Positions 32,684 through 45,007 are shown, counted from the first letter of the stretch. The stretch: 64,000 nt of DNA from Apium graveolens (GCF_009905375.1 NW_027417690.1:1-64000), one strand, 5' to 3'. The notes: generated from the sequence alone by a model not told the origin. Program-made: numbers and translations.

Positions 32684-33232
32684 GTAATTGTCCATTCTTT
32701 TTAAATTAATGCAAGATTTGTAATATTTGTTGTTTTTTTTTAGATATTTTTATTTGCTATTATTTTATTTTTATTATAGAAATTCATGCAACTAAAATCA
32801 ATAGATTTTTTGCAAAAAAAATAGATAAATCTCACTAGAATTGAAATACTACCCCACATAATACCTATGTGATCAGTGCAACCATATTGAGAGGTTAAGA
32901 AACATAGTGTCTTACCCATCATCGAGACTCATAAATCACATTTGTTTGATGCAAAAGTAGTCAATTTTTACCTTTTAAGTATTCACATTTGGAGTTATAA
33001 ATCTCATATGGATACTCTAAATACCATATTTATTATTTAGTCATTTATACCTTTGAGGTATCAATTTTTTTGGGTACGTATTCCAAATTACTCCATTGGA
33101 GACCGGTCACAACTCATTCTGAATGGTTTACATAGTTAATGTATGTTATATCTTTTACCGACAATATTAAATCATACATATTTTACTTATTCATGGAAGT
33201 GGTGTGCATGACTGTAACATGAGAAGGTCTAG
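32684..33232. other. Spacer ending at a duplication junction
   Basis: Parallels 3234-3782 up to GAGAAGGTCTAG, then switches abruptly at about 33228-33233 to sequence equivalent to 1189 onward. Confidence 0.8.
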
Positions 33233-33371
33233 TTTTGCTCCTCCGCTTCAGTTGAAGCAAATGGTCATGCAAGAAACGAAGGATGAAGAGTTGATCATTA
33301 TCCTCCTCCCAAGAAACAGAAGGATTACTGCGAAAGACTTCAGAGGAAGATTTAAAGGAGTGGCCCTACAG
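33233..33371 (+). pseudogene. Unidentified two-exon fragment, copy 3 (second exon only)
   Basis: Second exon of the 1048-1331 fragment with the 24-nt internal loss plus a one-base insertion that shifts the frame at AKDFRGRF. The first exon was cut off by the duplication junction. Confidence 0.5.
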
Positions 33372-34723
33372 GTTAACTTTTGATGTATTTTCCTATTAAT
33401 TTACATGACAAGTATATCCTAGTTATGCACGGTTTATTTAAAAATACTTTTTTGCAGATATATTGTTTTTTTCCCTTTACAAACACGGCCTTAATCGGTA
33501 TTTAAAAATAAATAAATTATATAACTGCAAAAGATAGTGATTGTGTTGCAAGTTTCCAAATGCTATATGCTGATTGGATCCATGGACGCCTCCACATGTT
33601 TGATAACTTTGAGATGATACGAACCTATGGTTATAGAAACATTTTGTACTTGGTGAAGTTGTTGTATTATCTCTTTTGTAGTTTGCCTGTGTATTTGTTT
33701 TCGCATCTAAGATCATATTTGTAGGTATAGAAATGGCAGGACAGTAAAAATTGTAGGCAAAGAGTTTCTTGGGTACATGAATGTTGGTGATTATTATCAA
33801 TCCACATATATTAATATGAATTTGTTGACAGCTTTCTTTCTTTGTCTTCCATAGTTATGAGTTTCGACTTAGGGTTTCTCTTTCATCTTGTGGGAATCTC
33901 AACATGATATCGCACATCAGGAACATTGACAGCAGCCTTTAGTTTCTCATTTGGCTACCATACATATTTGTCTGTTTCGGATATCTGGTATATACTGACA
34001 TTTTTGAACCTAAATACTCTGTCACTGGTTGTAGTGTGTTGTGACATGAAATAAAACAAAGATCATAGAAACAGGACTGGGCTAAGTTGGCAGTGACATT
34101 TAAGTACCTATTAAAACCTCTGCTATTTGTAAATGGTTGACGTTTTCGTGCTATGTATGTATGTCATTTAGTAATCTTTTGCATATCACCAAAATGGTGC
34201 TACTGAGTACAATGCTACATTTTCAACTCCCTCTCACTGTTAGTTTTTAAGGGAATATATTACTTACTTAAAAGTAGAAGAGGCTTATGCTAAACGCCGC
34301 TTTAATATTTTTTAAAAACATTTCATTTGTTTTAAGTAGGTGAAATAAAGTTAAGTGCGTTTACCTTTTATCAACACAATATGAGAGAAAAATGATCATA
34401 CTGACATGTTTAAATTACTGCCACATTTTAGTACATGCACAATACATTTAAGTTATAGTTGAAACACATGTGTGCGTTATGTTTTACATAAGTGACACTT
34501 GAAGGCTTTTCAGATCATGTGCCATTAGACACTTCTCCTTCTCAATGTTATTTTGATCATTTGCCACGTAATAATAAAGGAGAAGGAATGTAGACTTTGC
34601 GACCTTGTTGCTTAATTAGATTTCTTGATACTATGAAGGCTTGCCGGAGTGAAATTTATAGTATTTAGCTCGTCCTCTTTTGTTTCTGCTACCTGGACTG
34701 ACCAAAATTCATATGGTTTACAG
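33372..34723. repeat. Block A spacer, copy 3
   Basis: Very close match to 1332-2661. The minus-strand frame of about 107 codons here has no recognisable domain. Confidence 0.6.
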
Positions 34724-34826
34724 TGAAGTGAGGATAGAAGGTTTGGAAACATTGAATTATCTAGACAACCTGTCTTATCGAAAATGCTTCACTGAACAAG
34801 GAGATGCAATTACTTTTGAATCTGAG
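34724..34826 (+). pseudogene. Glucose-6-phosphate 1-epimerase exon, copy d
   Basis: Intact exon with two substitutions (LNYLDN, LSYRKC). The second exon is absent because a transposon-associated deletion follows at 34966. Confidence 0.8.
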
Positions 34827-34965
34827 GTATATAGTCTTATGTGTGGTTCCCCAGTACTTAGTTTTTTACTTCAATAGTGCACAATAAATGAGCATAGCTG
34901 TCATCATCTCCCGTTTACTGACACTCTTCTTCTAATTAACGGATATAAAAACTTAATTATGAACT

Positions 34966-35496
34966 AAGGTTGAGTTAATTGCACTTTGCAACCCCCGCCT
35001 TTCATTTAAAATCAAAACATTATACCTACTTTGCAAAATACAGTTTGCAACTCTTAACTATCAACTATAACATGCATCCCCTGTGGTTATAAAATTTAAA
35101 TTAAAATGTTAATATTAATAACTAAAATTTCAAATTAATTAAAATATTTATTTTAATGCATTTTTTATATGAAAAAAATTATAGCTATTTTCTATTAGTA
35201 ATACTCTAAATTAATCATAATGCTAAATACTTAAAATATACTTATCAAGCGAAATATATGTTTATATATATAATCATAAAGTTTCTAAATATATCTATAT
35301 TTTAAAATTTTAAAAATTATACTGAGTAATAAAAATAATTAAAATTAATATTATTTTTATAATTTGAAATTCTAAATTTTAGTTTAATTTTAAAAAAATT
35401 ATCATTTAAATATTTTGATAAATTTTAATTTTACCATCTACAATATAAATATTTTTAACAAAATGGTTAAAGGGATGCATATTGTATTTGATATGT
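34966..35496. mobile_element. Truncated AT-rich transposon fragment
   Basis: It begins GTTGAGTTAATTGCACTTTG after AACTAAG and replaces about 1.4 kb found in block A copy 1 (2905-4318). Near its ends ATAACATGCATCCCCTG (35068-35084) and, inverted, CATCCCTTTAACCATTTTG (around 35463-35482) form an imperfect inverted repeat. The outer right end appears to be missing. No coding sequence, so the superfamily is undetermined. Confidence 0.45.
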
Positions 35497-36251
35497 AAAG
35501 GCTCCTTCATTTTCCTAGTCCAGATATCATGACTAAAGTTCATTTAATTTTATCTGAACAACAGATAGTAAGATTGCAGTTTTCCAGTGTACTGGGCCTA
35601 GCTCTCACTTTCTTCCATTGTAAAGGTTAACGTTCCCATTGGGTATAAAACTGGTCTCATAAGTTTCTGTAGCAAAACTTATGTTATTCCATGTGACCAC
35701 ATATTCTCATAAGCCTTAACTTCTTTTTTCTGACTGCTGCTTTGAATTCGTAATTGTTTCCTTTTTGACAATGATGTTCACTGTGCTTCTGTGATTGGTT
35801 TGTGTACTTTTCTCTTAACTTCCTATAGCAGATATAGACGCTACTCTATCCCCTGATAATGGCCGTACAGTATTTTCAGAGTACATTTTCTTGTCGAATA
35901 TGGACTTGGGATATTTGTTTGATATGAAATTAAACTAACAGCGCCATAAATTAAATAGGGATTAATGTCTGTCTTTAAGGAAAAAAGTGCTTATCCATGT
36001 GATATGTCCAAACTGCATATGTATATGCATATTAAATGAACACAAGTATGTTTAACGTAATAAAAGGGAGCCAGGTCGTCTTTCACTTTGCTTGGTTTAT
36101 AGTACTACTTGTATTGTCATATTAGTTTTAATTGGTATCTGGGATGAGGGAAGATAAAGTGAAAACTCATTTGATGAAGTATTGGATCATATATACACCA
36201 CCTGATTATAGCATGTGCTTGATTATAATGATCTTTTCTTTTTTACTACAG
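35497..36251. repeat. Block A right part, copy 3
   Basis: Homologous to 4319-4996, retaining an extra 80 bp near 35735-35815. No gene seen beyond the exon-like DATLSPDNGRTVF piece near 35840. Confidence 0.55.
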
Positions 36252-36588
36252 AGGGGTATAAGCACAATTTTTTGTGGGGAATGTTTCGACGATGTCATGG
36301 AAAGCTTAGAAGTGCAATCGAAGGAAAGGTAGTTGAAGACGTGAATATTGATGATGATGTCGACATGCTAGGCGGGGAACTTTTGGGACCGTTGATGTGT
36401 TATTCCAAAGCATTCATCAGATTCTAATTCTGCCAGAATTCCTAGAGATTGAACTAAATGTTATTCAGCGGATTCGTAGAGATTTTGACCTAAACGATAT
36501 TCCTTCTGAACCTAAGTCAAATTCCAATTCTGCTGAAGTTCGTAGAATTTATTCTTACCTCAACGACATTTTACAGGACGACGGTTAA
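36252..36588 (+). pseudogene. Unidentified 3' gene fragment, copy 4 (longest)
   Basis: After a CTACAG acceptor one frame reads HNFLWGMFRRCHGKLRSAIE, VVEDVNIDDDVDML; after a shift near 36395 it continues SIHQILILPEFLEIELNVIQ, RRDFDLNDIPSEPKSNSNS and RRIYSYLNDILQDDG with a TAA at 36586-36588. The last part appears to be the true C-terminus because the following GTTAACATTATAGATT... flank is shared with the shorter copies. The acidic run and DLNxxP stretch are visible, but I do not recognise the family. Confidence 0.5.
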
Positions 36589-36639
36589 CATTATAGATTT
36601 TAATGTTTTATTTTTCAAAATAAGTTAGTAATGTTTATT

Positions 36640-37010
36640 TGTTTGAAATAAATGCTACTTTTCAAAGTCTTTTACGATTTTACTTTGAATTTTTTTTATA
36701 AAAAATACGGTTTCCAAACAAAAGTAACCACGTACAAATTCTTTATTTCAAAAAAAGTCATGTACAATAACTTTCCTATTTTGAATTTTGATACTATTCA
36801 TGGTAAGCGATTGACTATTAATTTATGTCTAATCTATAAGATCAAATATAGTCATCTTGATGAATTCGTATTTATGAGTATTTTAATACAATGAATTTTT
36901 TATATTTAATAGTAATACAAAATTAAAGATATTAACAATCAAAAATGTGTATTGGCAAACGTGTCCAACATAAATAGGACACGTTTTTAGAGACAGAGCG
37001 AGTACGTTTT
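36640..37010. mobile_element. Stowaway/mariner-like MITE, probable
   Basis: Absent from the paralogous place in copy 1. The right end AGAGACAGAGCGAGTACG is a diverged form of the GACGGAGGGAGTA end common to plant Stowaway elements. The interior (TTTCCAAACAAAAGT, GGTAAGCGATTGACTATTAA) resembles such MITEs, and a perfect 10-bp hairpin lies at 36957-36986. The left terminus is unclear. Confidence 0.45.
36957..36986. repeat. Perfect 10-bp inverted repeat, 10-nt loop
   Basis: AAACGTGTCC and GGACACGTTT flank AACATAAATA. Within the candidate Stowaway-like element. Confidence 0.8.
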
Positions 37011-37365
37011 TTGTGAAACATTTTTACTGTCCAAGTAAAAGCCTTCAACTCACTAATCAACAATCATGGAGCAAATGTCAATTTTACAATGTTGACAATT
37101 AAAAATCAAGAAAGTTAACAAGATTTAAAAACCCAACCTGCAGTCAGATTATGTACCATATTCAAGTATAATGTTTTCTTTTACATTCGGGTAAAGTACA
37201 AATTGCTTCTGATAATGTAAAGATAATTAATAACACCAAGTATACCGGTTTTTAGCCCTATATGGTACATGGGTAGAATATTGTTTAAAATGGCACGACA
37301 TGTAAAAACAGTCCAAATAGTATGTAGAAACGCATAAAATGGTAACGTTTAGCTAAAAATACTAA

Positions 37366-38081
37366 GGGTTCATTTGTTAAATCTAAAAATTTATGGATGC
37401 TGAGATTTGTGAAAATTTGGATGAACGATGTTGTTTGTTAAAAAAATTTATACATTATTTGGATGATAATAATTTCTTTTAATATTGATTTTATTTAATA
37501 TTTTTTTTTTGAGATTGATATCTATATTAATATTAAGATTAGAATCAATATATTAAATTAGATGAGTCATAATCATTATATATAATATCATTATATATTC
37601 TAATAAAAAGATATTATAATAGTAAAATTATCCAATAATATAATATTATTATATATGCTAACAAGAGAAACTATATTATTATTTTTGTCATTCGATTTAC
37701 CTATAAAAAATTAATTTTAATAAAATAAATACAATTAAATACATGTTATTATAACTTAATAAAATAAATACAATTAAATACATGTTACAATAACTTCACT
37801 TACACCCAAAAAAAGTCAAGAGAAAAGACAAGGAGTGAATTCAAATCACGTGTTTTGATTGAATACCAATATTGTATAGGATAGCAGCATAATATATAAT
37901 ATTTTGGAATATAAAAAGTAAACGAGTATCTGAACGACATAGGTGAGAAACTGGTGGATGGGTCGTCCATATTTTTTTTCCCTTTGACTGAGATTATATA
38001 AAAATTAACAAACAATCTTATCCATACCATATTTTGAATTGTACTCTAAAATCTCTCATCCAGTTGTTATCAAATGAGTCC
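37366..38081. mobile_element. PIF/Harbinger (Tourist-type) MITE, 716 bp
   Basis: Terminal inverted repeats GGGTTCATTTGTTAA and (inverted) GGACTCATTTGATAA match at 12 of 15 positions. A TAA target duplication flanks it (37363-37365 and 38082-38084). The paralogous copy at 5626-5641 has the uninterrupted CTAAATTG. TAA duplication and GGGTTCATTTG-type ends are typical of the Harbinger superfamily. The interior is AT-rich and has no credible coding; the element is non-autonomous. Its ends do not obviously match the degenerate transposon at 7.1-9.3 kb, whose termini were not found. Confidence 0.85.
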
Positions 38082-38084
38082 TAA

Positions 38085-38506
38085 ATTGTTTAGCGCGTTG
38101 GTTGTTATTAATACTAAACTTTAAATTCTATATCAGTGTACCATTTATTAATTTATAAAAATATTAAATATTATAATAAAAAAAAATTATATACTACGTG
38201 TAATTTTATAATAAAAAATTAAGTTATCAATTAAAAATATAAAAATATTAAATATTATATTATTTAAATTATTTAAAATTATAACCTTAAAAATATTTAA
38301 AATTACTTATATAAATTGTAACAATCAACCAAACATGATATTAATATACTATCAATATCAATTCTAGCAATCAATTAAACATACGTCATATGATATTAGT
38401 TCTATATATCGTTAACCCAATATCACCTCCCAAACCCTTGTCATTCCCCTAACAAGTGAAATGACCTCATACACTCTTTTCTCCTCTATATAACTAGATA
38501 TGCACA
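38085..38506. repeat. AT-rich spacer shared with 5650-7110
   Basis: It retains the outer parts of the 5.66-7.11 kb stretch but lacks the middle. The ATCAACCAAACATGATATTA...CGTTAACCC segment occurs here, at 6965-7085 and at 39060-39185. Confidence 0.6.
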
Positions 38507-39984
38507 AAAAGGCTAGAGCCAAAAAGTGGGCCCGGATCGATTTCAGTCAAATTCTAATAAAGCCCTGGGCAAAACCCGGTCCGGTCAGATACGGTTAAAA
38601 GCCCGGTTTTTGGCCCAACATGATTAAAATTTGATTTTTCTAATATTTTTTTTATATATATTTATGTATTTACATTATCTATGAATATAATAATAGTGTA
38701 AACACATATATATTTACACATTCATTACTAATAATATTATTTATATACTTTATTATAAGATTCATGAAGTAAGATATAATAAGTACACTATATATATTTG
38801 GATAATATTTATAAAACATATTATTTTATAAATATGTTCATTTTTACCCCAGCTTAAATATTTTCAATAAAATAGTGTTTTTATAAAATATTTCATGCAA
38901 AATACGAATTTTTTGCAATAATTTAGTTGTTAACCTATATAGTCTTTAAAATCTCTAATAAAGCTCGATACGATCTAATGCGGCTCCAAAAACCGGTAAA
39001 ATTCGACTTGAAAATCAAAACGGACTCTGAAATTTTTCGAAAATCCCGACCCGATATATGATATTAATACACTATCAATTTCAGCAATCAACCAAACATA
39101 TGTGATATCATATTAGTTTCATATATCGTTAACCTGATACGACCTTCCAAACACTTACCACTCCCCTAACAAGTGAAATGACCCTCTAAGAGCAACTTTA
39201 AGAGTTGTTTCACAAATTCTTAAATAAATTACTATGATATGTACTTCGAAGTCACTTATCACTATCCAACTCCAACAATCCTATTCAATTAAATTTTATT
39301 GGTTTAAAAATAATTATATACACATTAAGCTATACTGCAGGTATTGGAGGGTTTAGAGCGGAAGTACTATATACTAATATAAAATTAGTTGAGAAATCAT
39401 TATATGCTGCTTAATAAAGATGAAGATTTTGAAGATCTTAAATTGTAGGGAGACATAATGAGAGTGTTGGAGATGATTTTTGTGTTAATTCTTTTAAAAC
39501 ATAACTGAGGAGGGATGATAGAGTAGCGCTCAGATATTCTCTAAACTCTTTTCTCCTAGTATATATAAGTAGAGATGCACAAAAAGTTTAGACCCAAAAG
39601 TCGGCCTGGATCGATTCGGTCAAATTCCAGTGAAGCCCTATGCAAACCCCGGTCTGATCCGACCCAATTAAAAACCCGGGCTTCGGCCCGAGCCGATCTT
39701 TGGCATGACCCGATCCCAGTTAAAAGTAATTTTAATTTTCAATTTTATTAATATTTAAATTTTAAATTTTTCATTTTTTTTTATTTTTTAATCTTTTCAT
39801 TTCTTTTGAAATTCTTTTTAAATCATTTTATTATATATATATATATATATTAATTATACTACAAATTAAAAATTATATAAAACTGATAAAATAATAATTA
39901 AACATGACATACTAAAAATTGGACTTCGGCTTTGAATAAGAGCTAGTTGACCACCTAATTTATCAAGCCCATGTTTTGCTCGGC
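38507..39984. mobile_element. Dispersed GC-punctuated repeats, unclassified transposon DNA
   Basis: Two related sequences beginning ATGCACAAAAAGGCTAGAGCC (38505) and GATGCACAAAAAGTTTAGACC (39574) are followed by GGCCCGGATCGATT, AAAGCCC and ACCCGGTCCGGTC. Part of the first recurs at 18141 and 46995 upstream of bZIP copies II and VI. Repeated CCCGGTC/GGCCCG blocks are common at ends of plant DNA transposons, but I cannot assign a superfamily. No coding sequence. Confidence 0.4.
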
Positions 39985-40426
39985 CTATATAATAAGCTTA
40001 GGGTTAGGGATTAGCACCCGTTTATTATATCTGCTACATATATAATAAGCTTGAGTTTGGGTTTTGGAGGTGAAATCGAGTTGCAGGCTTGCAGCCGATT
40101 GATTTCTTTTTGTACACGAAGCTGTCTCATCATATTCAATCTCTCAATCGCCCCTTTTTATTAAATATAAGGTGTCAATTTCGAGACTCTATTCACTTTT
40201 ACAATCTTCTATGAGTATAATTCATGTTTTTTATTATTTAATTCTTCATTTTTATTTGAATTTATGAATTACTTGCAGAAACAATGAAGAAAGTGCTCCA
40301 CGAATCTCGTCCCCGTCCCCGTACAGTTTCAACTCAAGTTTGAAAATGTTTTTATGTTTCCTGCAAGCAATTGTTGGGCTCACTGCTCACCATTTCATGG
40401 AGTATAAGTAATATTTTATTTGTTTC
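39985..40426 (+). pseudogene. Promoter and bZIP exons 1-2, copy IV (start codon lost)
   Basis: TATA at 39985-39993 with GCTTAGGGTTAGGG, then the exon-1 region reads GTTTGGGTTTTGGAGG where other copies have ATGGTTTTGGAGG, so the ATG is gone. Exon 2 begins at 40279. The unit is cut off at about 40404, where sequence passes into the next promoter unit. It is a tandem extra copy of 40781-41160. Confidence 0.6.
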
Positions 40427-40589
40427 AGATATATAATAGATAGATTTGTTTCAGATGTAATATTTTAAATTGTCATGTTCTTGTAATATTTTATTTTTTA
40501 ATTATGTAATGTATTTTAATAATAAGTAATATTTTTATTTTTAATCTTATTAATATTTAATTTTTAAATTTTAAATTTTAAACACGTTT

Positions 40590-40833
40590 AGTCGGAGTGG
40601 GTCACTTGATTTACCAAGCCCATGAAGAAGGAAATGGCAGTGGACTTGGGTCACTTGATTTACTAAAAGTTGGATTTGGGCTTTGAATAGGAGCTGGTTG
40701 ACCACCTAATTTACCAAGCCTATGTTTTGCTTACTGGGCTTCAAAAATAAGGAAATGGCACTTGCTCGGCCTATATAATACGGCTTAGGGTTAGGGATTA
40801 GCACCCGTTTATTGTAATCAATTTCATGTAATC
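40590..40833 (+). promoter_or_regulatory. Promoter of bZIP cassette V (TATA 40771-40780)
   Basis: Duplicate of the cassette I promoter, including CTATATAATA and the CTTAGGGTTAGGG telo-box-like element 54-63 bp before ATG 40834. Confidence 0.6.
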
Positions 40834-41999
40834 ATGGTTTTGGAGGTGAAATCGAGTTGCAGCCGATTGATTTCTTTTTGTACACGAAGCTGTCTCATCA
40901 TATTCAATCTCTCAATCGCCCCTTTTTATTAATTATAAGGTGTCAATTTCAAGACTCAATTCACTTGTACAATCTTTTATGAGTATAATTTATGTTTTTT
41001 TTTAGTTTAATTCTTCATTTTTATTCGAATTTCTGAATTACTTGCAGAAACAATGAAGAAAGTGCTCCACGAATCTCGTCCCCGTCCCCGTACAGTTTCA
41101 ACTCAAGTTTGAAAATGTTTTTATGTTTCCTGCAAGCAATTGTTGGGCTCACTGCTCACCATTTCATGGAGTGCAGAGATTCTTAAGGTCCTCTTCTTGT
41201 ACAATCTTTTATGAGTATATATTTTTTTTTTTATATTTAATTCTTCATTTTTATTTGAATTTCTGAATTACTTGCAGAAACAATGAAGAAAGTGCTCCAT
41301 GATTTTCGTTCCTGTTCACGTGTAGTTTCCAGGTAATTCTATTATATTTTTATTTTTGTTAAATACAACAAGTTGATCTAGATTTGTGTAATTGTGTGTG
41401 TGTGTAAAGTTTATGAAGAAGAAATCTAGAATGGATACGTTACACGTTCATTTTTGGTTGTTTTTTCTATTTAAATGGATCCCGATCCGTCAAAACTATC
41501 GAAATTTCCAGCCTCAAACCCATATAATTTGAAAATTTATTGTTAATACTTAACTTTATCCTAGGGCAACATTTACGGTTTATTTACAGTGAAATGATTA
41601 TATCGTAAAGGATTAATATGGAAGATGCATTGTTAAGTGGTTGCAGAATAAATAAATTTGTTTTAATTTCTATTTATGAAGAAATATTCACAAAAAATAG
41701 GCATGACTATGTAAATACGGTAGATTAAAACCGTGGTCTTTGAGAGGGCCTCACCAAGTCTGTTTCTAAAGTTTGTTTTCATGTATTCTAATTGGCTAGC
41801 CTTATACTCGTGATCTGGAAGCGGAACTGCACTTGATAAAAGAAGAGAATGCACGTCTGCAACATGCTTCGGTAAGTAAGACACTGGCTACGACTTTGTT
41901 TCTTTAAAACAAATCTGCATGTTTATTATTAGTTATCTTTTTGGCTAGTGCAAACATAAACTAGAAGCAACAAAGAGGATTAAGCAGCAGACATGTTGA
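40834..41999 (+). pseudogene. bZIP fragment, copy V
   Basis: Duplicate of copy I. Exon 1 is 40834-40932, exon 2 duplicated (41048 onward and 41278-41332, TGA in the latter), exon 3 41800-41871 (PYTRDLEAELHLIKEENARL), exon 4 from 41965. Confidence 0.7.
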
Positions 42000-42424
42000 C
42001 CATCATTTTATATCTTGCATATTTTCATGTTCAGTAATCATTCATGTGCATTACTTTTACATGAGAAGGTCTAGTAATAAGTTCCTTTAGATTAATATTA
42101 TTGATCTTGTTATAAACTTATTCTTATAATTTTCTTAACAAGTGCCCTGGTTTTCAGCAATTGTTTGAGGAAGCTGTTGCAGGCCATCTAAATCCATAGC
42201 ATCTGACCGTGATTTGCTCAGATGAAGCCTCAAAATATTATTACTGTGGATTCTTCTTTAATGTCCATCCAATTATTTAGAGCAGCTGCACCTGCAACCT
42301 ACTAGATGCGGTAATGCCCAGAATAGTACATGGGTGCAGAAAGCAAAAGGTGCAGATAATTACTTTAGTCTCTTCATCTTTTTGAAAGACCCTATTTATA
42401 ACTTTTTGCATATATAGGATAATA

Positions 42425-42856
42425 GGATGCCTCCGCTGGACCTTTGTTGCACTGTGGAGCAATCAGCTTTTGTTTCTTTGAAGTTCCAGCAGTCTCCAGT
42501 GCTTCTTTCGGCCTGAGCTGCTGCATAAGAATCTCGCTAAATAAGGGGTTCTGAAATGCTTTGGCCATGCTAATGAACATCTGCTGTTGCTTCTGTTCAG
42601 TCCTTCTCAGCCTCTCTTTAACAGATAACAGATAATTATCTGCATTCTCCTGTTCCTTTTGGATATTCATAATTTCAGTCCTCAACCTGTCGGTATCACT
42701 CTCTAATTGTTCGAGTTCTGCCTCCTGTATAAGGCGCTCTCCATCACTTGAATGCTGTGAACTCTTTTCATCCCTTAAGACATGCTGCTCAGGTTGCTGT
42801 AAATTGGTATAAGTAACACCGCCTCTCTTGTAGATGCTTCTCAAAAAAATTGAGTT
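42425..42856 (-). pseudogene. Class-A heat-stress transcription factor fragment, copy 2
   Basis: Duplicate of 13575-14003. One extra A in the A-run near 42847 changes the upstream frame, so the open frame here extends further (to 43123 on the minus strand) through sequence with a hydrophobic stretch (VICWVVFQFWW) and the LHLSQSRSDAMDLDG segment. The HR-A/B heptads are unchanged. The upstream extension is probably fortuitous. Confidence 0.8.
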
Positions 42857-44003
42857 TTGAATATGGTTCTCCCTGATCATGAGCCAACTCAGTCCGCATT
42901 TGTAGCATTTTCCGACCTTTCTTTTAATCAATTCGTCAAACAATCTCAACAAAATATATACAGCAACAAATATAATCCACCAGAATTGAAATACTACCCA
43001 ACATATTACTGATGTCATCAGTGCAACCATATTGCCCTGGTTTTCTGCAATTGCTTGAGGAAGCTGTTGTAGGCCATCTAAATCCATAGCATCTGACCGT
43101 GATTGGCTCAGATGAAGCCTCAAAATATTATTACTGTGGATTCTTCTTTAATATCCATCCAATTATTTTAGAGCAGCTGCAACCTACTAGATGCGGTAAT
43201 GCCCAAAATAGTACATGGGTGCAGAAAGCAAAAGGTGCAGATAATTACTTTAGTCTCTTCATCTTTTTCAAAGACCCTATTTATTATCTTTTTGCATATA
43301 TAGTAGATAAATACTTGGTTTTCCTTCCGTTCCTCTGCGGTAATTGTTCATATTTCCAATTGAATACTTCTTAGGCGATTGTTCAGATTCCTGATTGGCA
43401 TATGATCTTTAGATATATAGTCTTACCTTTTCACAACTGTTGAAGGAATTAACTTTAGTGAATAAATGAGGTCACAAATATAATGCCTTGCTAGCTTGTA
43501 ATCAGGGTCTTAATTTTAACCATCCAGTCTTCTGTTGTAGACAACAACGAAATATTAAATGTGTACAGGCTCTTTTTAACAATGTTCACTAAATTAATGT
43601 GCTTCTCTGATTGGTTTGTGTACCTTTTTCGTAACTTCCTGTACCAGATCTAGACGCTACTCTATTCCCTGATGATGGCCGTACAGTATTTTTAGAATAA
43701 ACTTTCTTGTCGAATATGGACTGATAGTATTTGTTTAATGTAAAAATAAACTAACAGCGCCATAATTTAAATAGGAATTTCCTTCTTCTTGTTATACTTG
43801 GTATTTGAATAAACACCTTTTAATTCATAGAGTAATTGACAATGTTGGAATTTGAATTTGTAAAACGTAGATGTAAAACGTATAAATTTACAGCAGACAA
43901 AAGTTTTCCATGGTGTGATTTGTTAAAATGATGATTTGAGTCCATAAAGTGCTTCTATTAATTTCAGCTTAATTGTAATTTGGAGTCGATGTCTTTTATT
44001 CAG

Positions 44004-44119
44004 GTCTTAAGCTTACTAGAGATACTGAACGGAAGAATTTGTATGCTGATTTTGATGTGCATACAGTTGAGGAAACTTTTCCCACTAAAACTTCTCGAGT
44101 TGCATCTTGGATGAAGTAA
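44004..44119 (+). pseudogene. Unidentified 3'-terminal exon, copy 3
   Basis: Same as 15148-15263, intact to the TAA. Confidence 0.5.
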
Positions 44120-44518
44120 TTCTATTATATGCCAATCAAGTATTCCTTTGGCTAAATATTTATGCGAGTTCTTTTTTAAATGCTATAATTTGTCATTTTA
44201 TGCTATAAAATTACTAAATCTATGACGACACTATTAAATTTGGTGTTATGCTTTGACATGTAGTTTTCTGTTTTTCTGATGTTTTTGTGTGTGCTTGATT
44301 TCTTAGAACAGTAAAACAAGTTAAGGAATAGAAATTTTAAGCTAGAAATGCAAGAGAATCTGATAGGATTCAGTTAGAGAGAGAGAGACGCTGGTGGAAT
44401 AATAACTTCTATTTTCTGAATAATAGTTCAAACATGAACGTAATTAAAATATTGATGATCTTTTTATACTAAACCTCTACTTACAGTAATAGATTACAAC
44501 ACCCTTGCTATACTACTC

Positions 44519-44746
44519 TAGCTTTTCTGTCCTTAACCCCTCCTTCAAAACTATTCTTTAAAACAGGAATCCAAGGCCTTCTGTTGCGCACAGTATATTC
44601 TTGAACTTTTCTGTAAAGATTTGTATAATTGTACTTTATCAATTTGTTATCCATTTATGCTGCAACCACTTTCTCACTTTCTGCTCAGCCAAAAACTTAA
44701 GGGCCCAGTGGTCCGGCTTAATGAAAGAAGTGATTATCCATGAGAT
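44519..44746 (-). pseudogene. Ty3/gypsy RNase H fragment, copy d
   Basis: Duplicate of copy a, with the same frameshift after KWIT. Confidence 0.75.
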
Positions 44747-45007
44747 ATGCTGTCCCAATTGCCTATGTACATGCATATGAAATGAACAGAAGTATATTGA
44801 ACGTAATAAAAGGGTGCAAGGTCATCTTTCATTTTGCTATGCGTATAGTATTACTTGTATTGTCATATTGGTTGTAGTTGCACGGCCGCTTCAAACATCA
44901 TCTGGGAAGATAAAGTAAAAATTCATTTGATGAAGTATTGGATCATGTATACAGCACCTAATTATAGCATGTGCTTGATTATAATGATTTTTTCTTTTTA
45001 ACTACAG

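Noticed and set aside
36652..36894. Forward frame of 80 codons in the Stowaway-like segment
   Set aside because: Composition and position fit MITE interior; no domain.
37800..38030. Minus-strand frame inside the MITE
   Set aside because: AT-rich chance frame inside a non-autonomous element.
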